Shown in pieces: positions 51,252-61,908 of a DNA stretch of 64,000 nt. The stretch's first letter is position 1, and each line of letters starts with the position of its first letter. The position numbers were made by a program, and so were the translations under genes. Below the pieces are notes generated by a model, which made no database searches, had not been told where the DNA came from, and worked only from the letters and a program-made list of their open reading frames with translations. Source of the DNA: Mesorhizobium sp. ES1-1 (GTDB lineage Bacteria; Pseudomonadota; Alphaproteobacteria; Rhizobiales; Rhizobiaceae); contig NZ_JAIUGX010000004.1 of NCBI RefSeq assembly GCF_020164785.1, forward strand, positions 186,001-250,000, written 5' to 3'.

Positions 51252-51460
51252 CGTAGAGGAAGGCTGGGGCCAAGTAAAAGCTACCGAATCATTAAGTTAC
51301 AAACTGTCGCGCAAAGTGATTTGTCCGGCCTTCATTGGCTCTAAATCGAGCGTCAAACGGCTGCTGTACAGACGTCGGACCTCCAATCTAGCGGTGGCCC
51401 GATATTGATCAGGCGTTGCCGCGTTGAAACCTTCGCGCGGTGCAGACAGAACAGGATCAC

Positions 51461-52138
51461 ATGCACAAATTGACCGTTGTAACGGCAGCTCTTGCTGCCG
51501 GAGTATTCAGTGTTGCCTTCAGTACCGCACATTCCGCTCCGCTCAGCCCGCGTGCCGACCAGGGACTCTCGTCACCCTCGGCGAAGACCAGCCCTGCCAA
51601 GGTGACGAAGCGCGCTCCGGCAAAAGTCGAAAAGGCAAGCTTGACCCACGCCAAGACGTTGAAGGCAAAGAAAAGGTCCAGGCGCGCCCATATGGCCGTC
51701 GACACGATGACGACGGCGTCGATTGGCGCAAGACCCGTTGCCTTGCCGACGGCGCCGGCAGGCGATGGCCAGTACTCGGCGATCGTCGCGCGTTACGCAG
51801 CGACCTACGGGGTGCCGGTTTCCCTGGCGCACGCGGTCATCAGGATCGAGAGCAACTACCGTCCAAACATGGTGGGCAGTGCCGGCGAGATCGGCCTGAT
51901 GCAGATCAAGCCGGCGACGGCGCGCATGATGGGCTACAGCGGCGCGGACAAGGGGCTGTTCGATCCGGATACCAACATCAAATACGGCATGAAGTATCTC
52001 GCCATGGCGCAGGATCTCGGCGGCGGCACGACCTGCGGCACGATCCTGAAATACAATGCCGGCCACGCCGCCACACGCATGAACCCGGTTTCAGCCGCCT
52101 ATTGCAGCAAGGTCAAGGTGCAGATGGCGGCGCTATAG
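51461..52138 (+). CDS. Lytic transglycosylase, SLT domain
   Basis: A 225-residue exported protein with a signal peptide (KLTVVTAALAAGVFSVAFS... ending near residue 25). A basic Lys/Ala/Ser-rich linker is followed by an SLT_1 domain from about residue 105. The catalytic Glu is in VIRIESNYRPNMVG near residue 130; GEIGLMQIKPATARMMGY and LKYNAGHA complete the family pattern. It should cleave peptidoglycan glycan strands in the periplasm. The ATG at 51461 follows AGGA. A 209-bp AT-richer gap upstream probably carries its promoter. Confidence 0.92.
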   Translation: MHKLTVVTAALAAGVFSVAFSTAHSAPLSPRADQGLSSPSAKTSPAKVTKRAPAKVEKASLTHAKTLKAKKRSRRAHMAVDTMTTASIGARPVALPTAPAGDGQYSAIVARYAATYGVPVSLAHAVIRIESNYRPNMVGSAGEIGLMQIKPATARMMGYSGADKGLFDPDTNIKYGMKYLAMAQDLGGGTTCGTILKYNAGHAATRMNPVSAAYCSKVKVQMAAL

Positions 52139-52232
52139 GCCACCGGGCCACCGGGAGGGAACGGGGCAGCTTGTAACGAAATCGTCTCCCGCAAGGCGCT
52201 GCACGGTTTCCTCCAAGGCCGGCTTTTTCATT

Positions 52233-52261
52233 TGCGTTTTGCGGCGTGAACCCCTTTATAC
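52233..52261 (+). promoter_or_regulatory. Promoter of rnpB
   Basis: TTGCGT (52233-52238) and TTTATA (52256-52261) are spaced 17 bp. The predicted start at about 52267 coincides with the first base pairs of the RNase P P1 helix. Confidence 0.6.
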
Positions 52262-52264
52262 GCC

Positions 52265-52680
52265 CTGCCAGCTGGCCGGGCGGCCGCACCTGCAAACGCC
52301 GAAAGGCCGTGGGTGAGGAAAGTCCGGGCTCCATGGAAACACGGTGCCGGTTAATGGCCGGCGGGGGCGACCCCAGGGAAAGTGCCACAGAAAGCAAACC
52401 GCCACGACCCGGCTTGCCGGGCTCGTGGCAAGGGTGAAAGGGTGGGGTAAGAGCCCACCGCGCGACTGGCAACAGGAGCGGCACGGTAAACCCCACCGGG
52501 AGCAAGACCGAATAGGGACGGTGCGAGGGGAAACTCTCGAGGGCTGTTTCCGGCTCACCGTCCGGGTAGGTTGCGTGAGGCGCATGGCAACATGCGCCCA
52601 AGATGAATGGCCGCCACGTTCTCGCCTTGCAAGGGGCGGGGGCCATACAGAACCCGGCTTACAGGCCGGCTGGCAGTTTC
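52265..52680 (+). ncRNA. rnpB: RNase P RNA, class A
   Basis: The catalytic RNA that trims tRNA 5' leaders. Conserved P4-region sequence appears as GAAAGGCC then GAGGAAAGTCCGGGCTCC near the 5' end. The internal CAGGGAAAGTGCCACAGAAA and the GGTAAACCCCACCGGGAGCAA motif are present, and the 3' half of P4 reads AGATGAATGGCCGCC... with ACAGAACCCGGCTTACAGG. The ends form a 12-bp P1 helix (TGCCAGCTGGCC at 52266 with GGCCGGCTGGCA at 52664). Exact ends are approximate by a few bases. Apparent ORFs across it are not genes. Confidence 0.96.
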
Positions 52681-52733
52681 TCCCCCGAATCCCCTAAGGA
52701 TTCAGCAGGATGCGCGGCCTTTGATCGGTCAGG

Positions 52734-53849
52734 TCAGCCGCCGGTCCTGTCCAGCGACTCTGCGATTGCTCGCCACAGCTCTTCCACCGGCTCACAGCCG
52801 ACCGACAGGCGCACAAAGCCAGCCGGAACTGCATCGCCTCGCTTCGATCGCCTCTCGGCCGATGTGTGGACGCCGCCGAAAGAGGTCGCCGCCTCGATCA
52901 GTTGGCAATTGTTGATGAAATCCTCGGCTTTCTCCTCCGACGAGAGCTCGAACGAGATGAGGAAGCCGAAACGGTCCATCTGTGCGCGGGCAAGGTTGTG
53001 CGACAGGTCGCCATCCAGGCCCGGAAAGCGCAGGCCGCGTACCGCATGATGTTCCTTCAGCCGTCGAGCGATGATCTCGGCGGAAGAGCACATGCGATCG
53101 AAGCGCACCTCGAGAGTCTCGAGGCCGCGATGCACCAGCCAGGCTTCGAACGGTCCGGGAATGCCGCCGACCATCGCACGCCAGTCGGTCACCCCCGCGA
53201 TGATGTCGGCGTTGCGACTGGCGACATGGCCGAACAGCACGTCCGAGTGGCCGTTGACCGCCTTGGTATCCGCGGAGACGACGATATCGGCGCCGAAGTC
53301 GAGCGGACGCTGGCCAAATGGCGTCATCGTGGTGTTGTCGACGGCAAGAATTGCCCCCTGTTCGTGGGCGGCCTTGGCGACGGCGGAGATATCGCAGATG
53401 TCCAACCGCGGATTTGACGGGGTTTCGATGAAGACCAGCCGGTAAGCTTCGAAGCCGCCGTCGAGGAAAGTCGGCGTCGGCCTGCTATCACAGGTGATGC
53501 CGAGCGGCTTCAGGAAGCGTTCGGCCATAGCGCGCGTGGCATGGTACCCGTCCGCCGGCAGAAGCACGCGATCGCCCGATTTCAGAAGGGCGAAGAACAC
53601 CGCGGATATCGCCGCCATTCCAGATGGAAAGCTCACGCATTGCGCGTCTTCCAGGTGGCCGAGCACATGTTCCACGGCGCGCCAGGTCGGGTTGTCGTAG
53701 CGGCCATATTGATCGACCCCGGTCTCGACACCCGGCGTGTGGAAGATCGACGCCATGGTCAGCGGCAAGGGGATCGGGTCGCCACTGGTGAAGCCGTGGC
53801 TACGCAGATGGGAGAGTGCGGCGGCGCGCGAGTTTGCCGTCTCGGACAT
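52734..53849 (-). CDS. Cystathionine gamma-lyase-type PLP enzyme
   Basis: A 371-residue Cys/Met metabolism PLP enzyme. Marks are SIFHTPGVETGVDQYGRYDNPTW, FPSGMAAISAVFFALLKSGDRVL, the Asp contact in LAVDNTTMTPFG and the PLP Lys in SADTKAVNGHSD near residue 199, with GFVRLSVGCEPVEELW at the end. The family includes cystathionine gamma-lyase, gamma-synthase and related enzymes; gamma-lyase is the best guess, but the specificity cannot be read with certainty. ATG 53849 has AAGGA upstream, and an in-frame 23-residue extension is not family-like. It is divergent from the mra cluster. Confidence 0.87.
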   Translation of the reverse strand: MSETANSRAAALSHLRSHGFTSGDPIPLPLTMASIFHTPGVETGVDQYGRYDNPTWRAVEHVLGHLEDAQCVSFPSGMAAISAVFFALLKSGDRVLLPADGYHATRAMAERFLKPLGITCDSRPTPTFLDGGFEAYRLVFIETPSNPRLDICDISAVAKAAHEQGAILAVDNTTMTPFGQRPLDFGADIVVSADTKAVNGHSDVLFGHVASRNADIIAGVTDWRAMVGGIPGPFEAWLVHRGLETLEVRFDRMCSSAEIIARRLKEHHAVRGLRFPGLDGDLSHNLARAQMDRFGFLISFELSSEEKAEDFINNCQLIEAATSFGGVHTSAERRSKRGDAVPAGFVRLSVGCEPVEELWRAIAESLDRTGG

Positions 53850-54041
53850 GAGCTTGATCCTTGTGTCGGTGGGCGAATGCGGTGTGTCGACGCTATGCGG
53901 GGCGGCGAGCCGGAGCAAGCCGCGTGGGGTTGGGCCAGGCGGGTCTAAACGCTTCGTTAGGCTTAATGACCCATAAAGAGTAGGTGCGCCGTTGCGGCTA
54001 TCTCGATTGGTCGCAATGCGTGTCTGACAAGCCTATTCCCG

Positions 54042-54070
54042 TTGACGCCCATAGTGCCCCATGATATCCC
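54042..54070 (+). promoter_or_regulatory. Promoter of the mraZ operon
   Basis: TTGACG (54042-54047), 17 bp, TATCCC (54065-54070): a good housekeeping-type promoter. It would give a leader of about 180 nt before mraZ. Confidence 0.7.
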
Positions 54071-54071
54071 A
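54047..54071 (-). promoter_or_regulatory. Three phased MraZ-type boxes
   Basis: GCCCA, CCCCA and TCCCA start at 54047, 54057 and 54067, exactly 10 bp apart. On the minus strand these read TGGGA, TGGGG and TGGGC separated by 5 nt, the direct-repeat layout known to be bound by MraZ. They overlap the spacer and -10 of the mraZ promoter, so binding would repress the cluster. Confidence 0.65.
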
Positions 54072-54117
54072 TTCCGATACTCAAGCCTTCGTTCCGTGTC
54101 AGGGTAAAGCGTACGCC

Positions 54118-54156
54118 AATCGGGCAGCCGCAATGGCTGCGCGTTTGCCGATTTTT
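54118..54156 (+). promoter_or_regulatory. Terminator-like hairpin in the mraZ leader
   Basis: AATCGG pairs with CCGATT around an inner hairpin GCAGCC-GCAAT-GGCTGC. TTTT follows directly. It lies in the untranslated leader between the promoter and mraZ and could attenuate transcription of the division genes. Confidence 0.4.
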
Positions 54157-54256
54157 ACCTCTGTGGGGGAGGCCGGTTCGGGGCAGGGAACGCGTTGGGG
54201 CGACGCGCTCGACAGGATGCAGAGGGGTGCGGCGGCGCGAGCTGCCGTAACGCGTG

Positions 54257-54715
54257 ATGGACCGGTTTCTATCGAACACGGTGAGCAGGATCGACGCGAA
54301 GGGACGAGTGTCCGTTCCTGCGCATTTCCGCGCCGTCGTGCAGAAACGCGGCTACTCGGAACTCTATGGCCTGCGTTGCCTCGACCTGCCGGCGATGGAT
54401 GTGGGCGGGCTGGACCTGCTCGATCGCTACGAGCAGCGCATCGCGCTCGAGGATCCCTTCCTGGGCACGGCGGACGACATGTCGTTCTTCTGTCATGGCG
54501 ACGGCACCTTCCTGAAGCTCGACCAGGATGGGCGCATCACGATGAGCGATTTCATCCGCGAACATACGGGCATCTCGGCGGAAGTGGCCTTTGTCGGGCG
54601 CGGCAATTTCTTTCAGATCTGGGAGCCGGGACGGCTTGCGGCCTATGGGGCGCAGGCACGAGCCCGGCTTTTGCGGCTTCGGCAGGGGACGAAGCCCGGG
54701 GAGCAATCGGCATGA
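54257..54715 (+). CDS. mraZ: Transcriptional regulator MraZ
   Basis: A 152-residue regulator with two SpoVT/AbrB-like (MraZ) domains. The first has [25 protein letters not shown] and the second has [22 protein letters not shown]. MraZ rings bind repeated TGGG motifs upstream of the division and cell wall cluster and usually repress it; such repeats are present at 54047-54071. ATG 54257 fits family N-termini (MDRFLSN); a GTG one codon earlier is also possible. Its stop overlaps the start of rsmH. Confidence 0.95.
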   Translation: MDRFLSNTVSRIDAKGRVSVPAHFRAVVQKRGYSELYGLRCLDLPAMDVGGLDLLDRYEQRIALEDPFLGTADDMSFFCHGDGTFLKLDQDGRITMSDFIREHTGISAEVAFVGRGNFFQIWEPGRLAAYGAQARARLLRLRQGTKPGEQSA

Positions 54716-55743
54716 CCGCTGGTCCCGGCGATGATCTCCACGCCGAAGATGGCCACGCCCTTGGCGGATCGCCCCGCCACATTCCGGTCCTCCTCGGCGA
54801 AGTGATCAAAGCACTGGCGCCTGTAGAGGGCGATATCATCATCGACGGGACGTTCGGCGCCGGCGGCTACACAAGGGCGATCCTTGGCTCGGGAGCTTCC
54901 GTCGTGGCGATCGACCGCGATCCGGATGCGATCGCAGCCGGGCGCGACCTCGAGGCGCAATCGGCCGGCAGGCTGCGGCTGGTGCAGGCGCCGTTTTCGA
55001 CACTGGACGACCATGTCGAAAGCGCCGACGGCATCGTGCTCGACATCGGCGTCTCCTCGATGCAGATCGATCAGGCCGGGCGCGGGTTTTCCTTCCGTGC
55101 CGACGGGCCGCTCGACATGCGAATGGCGCAGGCGGGCCTGAGCGCGGCCGACGTCGTGAACAGCTTCAAGCCGGGCGATCTCGCCCGCATCTTCGGCTTT
55201 CTCGGCGAGGAGCGCCATGCTGGCCGCATCGCCCGTATGATCGAGGCTCGCCGTGAAAAGCGTCCATTCGAACGCACGCTGGAACTCGCCGACGCCATCG
55301 AAACGCATGTCGGCCGGGCGCCGAAGGACAAGATTCATCCGGCCACCCGTGTCTTCCAGGCACTGCGTATCTTCGTCAATGACGAACTCGGCGAGCTCGC
55401 CAAGGCGCTGTTTGCGGCCGAACGCGCCTTAAAGCCGGGCGGGCGGCTCGTCGTGGTGACCTTCCACTCTCTTGAAGACCGCATCGTTAAGCGCTTCATC
55501 GCCGACCGTGCCGACGCGGTCACCGGTTCGCGCCACTTGCCCGAGGCACAGGCACGCACCGCCACGTTCCGCAAGGCGGGCGGCGGCGTGACGCCCGGTG
55601 ACGCCGAGATCGCCGCGAACCCGCGCGCGCGTTCGGCAAGGCTGCGCGCGGCGGTCCGTACCGAGGCTCCGGCGCGCACCGGCGATTTTTCGATTTTCGG
55701 CCTTCCAAAGCTTCCCGGCATCAACCAGCCGGAAGAGAGGTGA
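54712..55743 (+). CDS. rsmH: 16S rRNA m4C1402 methyltransferase RsmH
   Basis: A 343-residue methyltransferase (formerly MraW) that N4-methylates C1402 of 16S rRNA. Marks are [31 protein letters not shown] for SAM binding, [25 protein letters not shown], and [16 protein letters not shown] late. The ATG at 54712 overlaps the mraZ stop. The frame is open 650 bp further upstream through mraZ, but that part is not protein-like. It is followed after 4 bp by ftsL. Confidence 0.95.
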   Translation: MTAGPGDDLHAEDGHALGGSPRHIPVLLGEVIKALAPVEGDIIIDGTFGAGGYTRAILGSGASVVAIDRDPDAIAAGRDLEAQSAGRLRLVQAPFSTLDDHVESADGIVLDIGVSSMQIDQAGRGFSFRADGPLDMRMAQAGLSAADVVNSFKPGDLARIFGFLGEERHAGRIARMIEARREKRPFERTLELADAIETHVGRAPKDKIHPATRVFQALRIFVNDELGELAKALFAAERALKPGGRLVVVTFHSLEDRIVKRFIADRADAVTGSRHLPEAQARTATFRKAGGGVTPGDAEIAANPRARSARLRAAVRTEAPARTGDFSIFGLPKLPGINQPEER

Positions 55744-55747
55744 GCAC

Positions 55748-56125
55748 GTGTTTCGTACCAGCGACATTGTCCTGATCGCCGTCATGGTTTCGGCGGCCGC
55801 CCTTACCTACAAGACCAAGCGCGAGGCCGAGGAACAATTGGCCACGGTGCAGAAGATCCATGCGCAGATACGGTACGAAGAGGACACGATCGACCTGCTC
55901 AAGGCCGACTGGAGCCTGCTTACGCAGCCGTCGCGACTGCAAAGGCTCACCGAACTCTATAAATCGCAGCTCGATCTCGAGCCTGTCAGCGCGCACCAGA
56001 TCGTCGGCGTCGGTGACCTGCCGGCAAAGGCGCTCGACATCCAGGACATCCTTTCCGGGCGGCAGGGCGGCATGGCCGAAAGTTCGGAAAAGGACCCCGT
56101 GGTGACCGGAGGCATCGCCCAATGA
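55748..56125 (+). CDS. ftsL: Cell division protein FtsL
   Basis: A 125-residue bitopic membrane protein. A single helix (about residues 5-22, SDIVLIAVMVSAAALTY) is followed by a periplasmic coiled coil (EAEEQLATVQKIHAQIRYEEDTIDLLKADWSLLTQPSRLQRL), the FtsL pattern. It bridges FtsQB and FtsWI in the divisome. The start is GTG 55748 with AGAGGTGAG upstream, chosen by fit to FtsL length and topology. Its stop overlaps the ftsI start. Sequence conservation is low in this family, so position supports the call. Confidence 0.9.
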   Translation: MFRTSDIVLIAVMVSAAALTYKTKREAEEQLATVQKIHAQIRYEEDTIDLLKADWSLLTQPSRLQRLTELYKSQLDLEPVSAHQIVGVGDLPAKALDIQDILSGRQGGMAESSEKDPVVTGGIAQ

Positions 56126-57831
56126 TCGGCAAACTGCTGAAGCGTCGCGCCAGGACGGCTGAAGACGGCTCGATCATCGTCGATGGTGCCCGCAAGGCGA
56201 CCGGCGGCAGGGGCAGGACACGCATCGTGATGACGATGGCGGTGTTCTTCGGCATCTTCTCGACCATTTCCGGACGGCTGGTCTATCTCGGCTTCCAGAC
56301 CCCCGACCTGTCGGGCGGTCCGCAGAGCCGGGTCACCGCATCGCGGCCCGACATCGTCGACCGCAATGGCGAGGTGCTGGCGACCGACATCAAGACGGCA
56401 TCCTTGTTCGCCGAACCGCGCCGCATCGTCGATGCCGACGAGGCGATCGAGAAACTGTCGACGGTGCTGCCCGAGATCGACTACGAGCAGACCTATCACA
56501 AGCTCAAGAGCGGCGCCGGCTTCGTCTGGCTGCAGCGCCAGCTGACGCCCAAGCAGCAGGCCGACATCATGCAGCTTGGTATTCCCGGCTTCGGCTTCCG
56601 CACCGAGAAGCGCCGTTTTTATCCGAGCGGCGAGACCTCGTCCTACGTCGTCGGTCTCACCAACATCGACAACCAGGGCATCTCCGGCATGGAGAAATAC
56701 ATCGACGAGCAGGGCTTGAGCGACCTGCAGGCGTCGGGCCTGGCGATTGCCAAGGATCTCAAGCCGGTGAAGCTGTCGATCGATCTGCGCGTCCAGCATA
56801 TCGTGCGCGACGAGATTGCCGCCGCGCTGGAACGCTATCGCGCCATCGGCGCCGGGGCAGTCGTGCTCAACGTCAAGACCGGGGAAGTGGTGGCTATGGC
56901 CTCGGTGCCGGATTTTGATCCCAACAACCCGTACAACGCACAGGAAAAGGACCGGCTGAACCGGATGTCCGCCGGCCTTTATGAAATGGGCTCGACCTTC
57001 AAGAGCTTCACCTCGGCGATGGCGCTCGATTCCGGCAAGGCGACGATGGCAAGCCGGTTCGACGCCTCGCATCCAATCCGCGTCGGCCATCAGGCCATTC
57101 ACGATTTCCACGGCAAGAACCGTATCCTGTCGCTGCCGGAAGTGTTCCTCTACTCATCCAACATCGGATCGGCCAGGGAGGCCGAGATGGTCGGCATCGA
57201 GGGGCACCGCGAATTCCTGCATCGCCTCGGTATTCTTGAGAAAATGCAGACCGAACTGCCGGAAGTCGCGCGCCCGACCGAACCGAAGGTGTGGAAGCAG
57301 GTCAATTCGTTCACAATCGCCTTCGGCCATGGCGTCTCGACGACGCCGCTGCAGGCGGCTGTCGGCTGCGCGGCGCTGATGAATGGCGGATTCTTGATGC
57401 AGCCGACGTTCCTAGTGCGCAGCGAGCAGGAGGCGATGGCCACGGCCAAACGGGTCGTCACCGAAAAGACGGTCGAGGGCATGCGCTATCTCTATACGCT
57501 CAATGCCGAGAAGGGCTCGGCCAGAAACGCCCGGGTGCCCGGCTACCGCGTTGGCGGCAAGACCGGAACCGCCGAGAAGGTCATCAACGGACGCTACTCG
57601 AAAGACCTGAACTTCAACACCTTCGTTGCGGCCTTCCCGATGGACGACCCGCAATATCTCGTGTTCACGATTGCCGATGCGCCACACCCGGAAAAGCCCG
57701 GAATGACAGACGTCGCGGCGGCGAATGCGGGGGTTATCGCAGGTAATATCATCAGGCGTTCCGCAGCCATGCTTGGCGTGAAGCCAGATTTCAGCCATGA
57801 AAACGGTGCAACGCTGGTTTCCTATCAGTGA
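56122..57831 (+). CDS. ftsI: Peptidoglycan transpeptidase FtsI (PBP3)
   Basis: A 569-residue class B penicillin-binding protein for septal cross-linking. A cytoplasmic basic N-terminus is followed by one helix (about 31-54), a dimerisation/pedestal domain beginning RPDIVDRNGEVLATDI, then the transpeptidase. Active-site motifs are STFK (MGSTFKSFTSA, near residue 291), SSN (LYSSNIGSAREAE, near 344) and KTG (VGGKTGTAEK, near 478). It overlaps ftsL by 4 bp. Its partner FtsW is at the end of the window. Confidence 0.96.
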   Translation: MIGKLLKRRARTAEDGSIIVDGARKATGGRGRTRIVMTMAVFFGIFSTISGRLVYLGFQTPDLSGGPQSRVTASRPDIVDRNGEVLATDIKTASLFAEPRRIVDADEAIEKLSTVLPEIDYEQTYHKLKSGAGFVWLQRQLTPKQQADIMQLGIPGFGFRTEKRRFYPSGETSSYVVGLTNIDNQGISGMEKYIDEQGLSDLQASGLAIAKDLKPVKLSIDLRVQHIVRDEIAAALERYRAIGAGAVVLNVKTGEVVAMASVPDFDPNNPYNAQEKDRLNRMSAGLYEMGSTFKSFTSAMALDSGKATMASRFDASHPIRVGHQAIHDFHGKNRILSLPEVFLYSSNIGSAREAEMVGIEGHREFLHRLGILEKMQTELPEVARPTEPKVWKQVNSFTIAFGHGVSTTPLQAAVGCAALMNGGFLMQPTFLVRSEQEAMATAKRVVTEKTVEGMRYLYTLNAEKGSARNARVPGYRVGGKTGTAEKVINGRYSKDLNFNTFVAAFPMDDPQYLVFTIADAPHPEKPGMTDVAAANAGVIAGNIIRRSAAMLGVKPDFSHENGATLVSYQ

Positions 57832-57885
57832 TTCTTGGGGCGCGCCGGCAACTGCGCGCTATTTTGTTGCGGTGAACGGGACTCG

Positions 57886-59336
57886 ATGAAGCTCAGAGAT
57901 CTAGCCGGTATCCTGCCAGTCCAAGGAACAGCTTCCCTCGATATGGACATTACCGGGATTTCCTCGGATTCACGCCAGGTAAAACCTGGCGTGGTCTTCT
58001 TCGCGCTCGCGGGCAGCAAGGCGGACGGCTCGGCCTATGCCGACGACGCAATCAAGCGTGGCGCCGTCGCGATCGTTGCCGGGCCGGGTGGGCATCTTGG
58101 CCCATTGGGCGCTCCCGTGATGACCGTCGATGATCCGCGCCTGGCGCTGGCGCTCAGCGCGGCGCGTTTCTTCGGCAAGCAACCGGAAGTGATGGTCGCG
58201 GTGACCGGCACCAGCGGCAAGACATCGGTCGCAGCCTTCACCAGGCAGATCTGGGAGCAGGCCGGTTATGCCGCCGCCTCGATCGGTACCACGGGCGTGG
58301 TGGCGCCTGGCCGCAATGATTACGGTTCGCTGACGACACCCGATCCGGTTGCCTTGCACCAATTGCTCACCGAATTGGCCGACGCCGGCGTCACCCATGC
58401 TTCGATGGAGGCCTCGAGCCACGGGCTCGACCAGCGCCGTCTCGACGGTGTGAAGCTTGCCGCCGGCGGTTTCACCAATCTCGGCCGCGACCATATGGAC
58501 TATCATCCAACGGTCGAAGACTATCATCGAGCGAAGTTGCGCCTGTTCGACACGTTGCTGCCGACAGGCGCTCCGGCAGTCATCTTCGCAGACGATGCCT
58601 GGTCGGCGCCTACGGTCCAGGCGGCACGGGCTGCTGGGCTCGACGTGCTCACCGTCGGCCGCAACGGCGATTTCCTCAGGCTGAAGCGGGTCGAGCACGA
58701 GCGCCATCGCCAGCGCGCCGAAGTCGAGGCCGGAGGCGAGCTGTACGAGATCGACCTGCCGCTGGCCGGCGATTTCCAGATTGCGAATGCGCTAGTTTCG
58801 GCCGGGCTCGCCATTTCGACGGGAACACCTGTCGCCAAAGCTCTGATGGCGCTTGAGAAACTCAAGGGCGCGCCTGGCCGGCTCGACCTCGTCGGCACCA
58901 CCGCCAATGGCGCACCCGTCTATGTCGATTACGCCCACAAGCCGGACGCGCTTGAAAACGTGCTCGCCTCGGTGCGACCGTTCACCACTGGCCGCGTCCT
59001 TGTCGTGTTCGGCTGCGGCGGTGACCGCGACCGCGGCAAGCGGCCGATCATGGGCGAGATCGCAACGCGTCTTGCCGATGTCGTCATCGTCACCGACGAC
59101 AATCCGCGTTCGGAAGTGCCGCAGGCAATCCGTGCGGCCATCCTCGTCGCCGCACCCGGGGCCATTGAAATCGGCGACCGGCGCCAGGCGATCCACGAGG
59201 CTGTGGCCATGCTGCACGCCGGCGATACGCTGATCGTTGCCGGCAAGGGCCATGAGGAGGGCCAGACGGTCGGGTCGCAGACCCTGCACTTTTCCGATCA
59301 TGAAGAGGTGCGCGCCGCGCTGCTGGAGCGTGCCGC

Positions 59337-59340
<4 letters not shown>
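57886..59340 (+). CDS. murE: UDP-MurNAc-tripeptide ligase MurE
   Basis: A 484-residue ATP-dependent ligase adding the third amino acid to UDP-MurNAc-L-Ala-D-Glu. ATP site [16 protein letters not shown] near residue 107. The DDNPRSE motif near 405 marks specificity for meso-diaminopimelate, as expected for a Gram-negative wall. ATG 57886 is chosen over an upstream in-frame start at 57835 because MKLRDLAGI fits family N-termini. It overlaps murF by 4 bp. Confidence 0.96.
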
Positions 59341-60794
<1,454 letters not shown>

Positions 60795-60817
60795 GTCTGG
60801 TCGGGGGACGAAAGCGC

Positions 60818-61900
60818 ATGTTTACACTGCTCGTCGATGTCGCGGACAAGGTCTCGGTCTTCAATGTCTTCCGCTACATCACCTTCCGTACCGGCGGCGC
60901 GCTGATAACATCGGCGCTGATCGTCTTCATCTTCGGGCCGGGCATCATCAATTCGCTGCGGCTGCGGCAAGGCAAGGGCCAGCCGATCCGCGCCGACGGG
61001 CCGCAGACCCATTTCAAGAAGGCCGGCACGCCGACCATGGGCGGGCTGATGATCCTGTCGGGCATCATCGGCTCTTCGCTGTTGTGGGCGAACCTGTCGA
61101 GCATCTATGTCTGGGTCGTGCTGCTGGTGACGCTGGGCTTCGGTTCGATCGGCTTTTACGACGACTACCTCAAGGTGACCAAGCAATCGCATCTCGGCTT
61201 TTCCGGCAAGGCGCGGCTGGCGCTTGAATTCGTCATCGCGGGCATCGCCGCCTGGGTGATCATGCATAACGGCCAGGCGCCGTTCTCCTCGTCGCTGACA
61301 TTTCCCTTCGCCAAGGAATTTATCATCAATCTCGGCTGGTTCTTCATACCGTTCTCCTGCTTCGTCATCGTCGGCGCGGGCAACGCGGTCAATCTGACGG
61401 ACGGCCTGGACGGGCTGGCAATCGTGCCGATCATGATCGCGGCCGCGTCGTTCGGCGTCATCGCCTATCTCTCCGGCAATGCGGTGTTCGCCGAATATCT
61501 GCAGATCCATTTCGTGCCGGGAACGGGCGAACTCGCGGTCGTGCTTGGCTCTGTGATCGGCGCCGGCCTCGGCTTCCTCTGGTTCAACGCGCCTCCGGCG
61601 GCAATTTTCATGGGCGACACCGGCTCGCTTGCCATGGGTGGCCTGATCGGCACGATCGCGGTCGCGACCAAGCATGAAATCGTGCTGGTCATCGTCGGCG
61701 GCCTGTTCGTCGTCGAAATCCTCTCGGTCATCATCCAGGTCGGCTACTTCAAGATGACAGGCAAGCGCGTGTTCCTGATGGCGCCGATCCACCATCATTT
61801 CGAAAAGCTCGGCTGGACCGAAAGCCAGGTGGTGATCCGTTTCTGGATCATCGCCGTCATCCTGGCGCTGGTCGGCCTTTCCACCCTCAAGCTCAGATAG
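60818..61900 (+). CDS. mraY: Phospho-MurNAc-pentapeptide translocase MraY
   Basis: A 360-residue integral membrane enzyme with ten helices that moves phospho-MurNAc-pentapeptide onto undecaprenyl phosphate, giving lipid I. Active-site marks are [23 protein letters not shown] (the DDY pair), [16 protein letters not shown] and [23 protein letters not shown]. Length equals the E. coli enzyme. The murD gene starts 8 bp after its stop. Confidence 0.97.
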   Translation: MFTLLVDVADKVSVFNVFRYITFRTGGALITSALIVFIFGPGIINSLRLRQGKGQPIRADGPQTHFKKAGTPTMGGLMILSGIIGSSLLWANLSSIYVWVVLLVTLGFGSIGFYDDYLKVTKQSHLGFSGKARLALEFVIAGIAAWVIMHNGQAPFSSSLTFPFAKEFIINLGWFFIPFSCFVIVGAGNAVNLTDGLDGLAIVPIMIAAASFGVIAYLSGNAVFAEYLQIHFVPGTGELAVVLGSVIGAGLGFLWFNAPPAAIFMGDTGSLAMGGLIGTIAVATKHEIVLVIVGGLFVVEILSVIIQVGYFKMTGKRVFLMAPIHHHFEKLGWTESQVVIRFWIIAVILALVGLSTLKLR

Positions 61901-61908
61901 GCATCCAA

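Larger units (their letters stand above)
53850..54256. other. Divergent regulatory region of the division and cell wall cluster
   Basis: About 400 bp without a gene. It holds the mraZ promoter with phased CCCA repeats and a terminator-like leader hairpin, each listed separately. The part nearest the gamma-lyase gene (53850-54040) shows only that gene's ribosome-binding site. Confidence 0.7.

Noticed and set aside
52246..52697. Short open frames on both strands at 52.2-52.7 kb
   Set aside because: The region is RNase P RNA with conserved core and P1 pairing; the frames are coincidental.
54163..54200. G-runs nearer to mraZ as alternative MraZ boxes
   Set aside because: Their spacing (about 15, 6 and 11 bp) is irregular, unlike the exact 10-bp phasing at 54047-54071.
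54061..54711. Upstream extension of the rsmH frame through mraZ
   Set aside because: Low-similarity Arg-rich translation; the ATG overlapping the mraZ stop gives the normal RsmH N-terminus.
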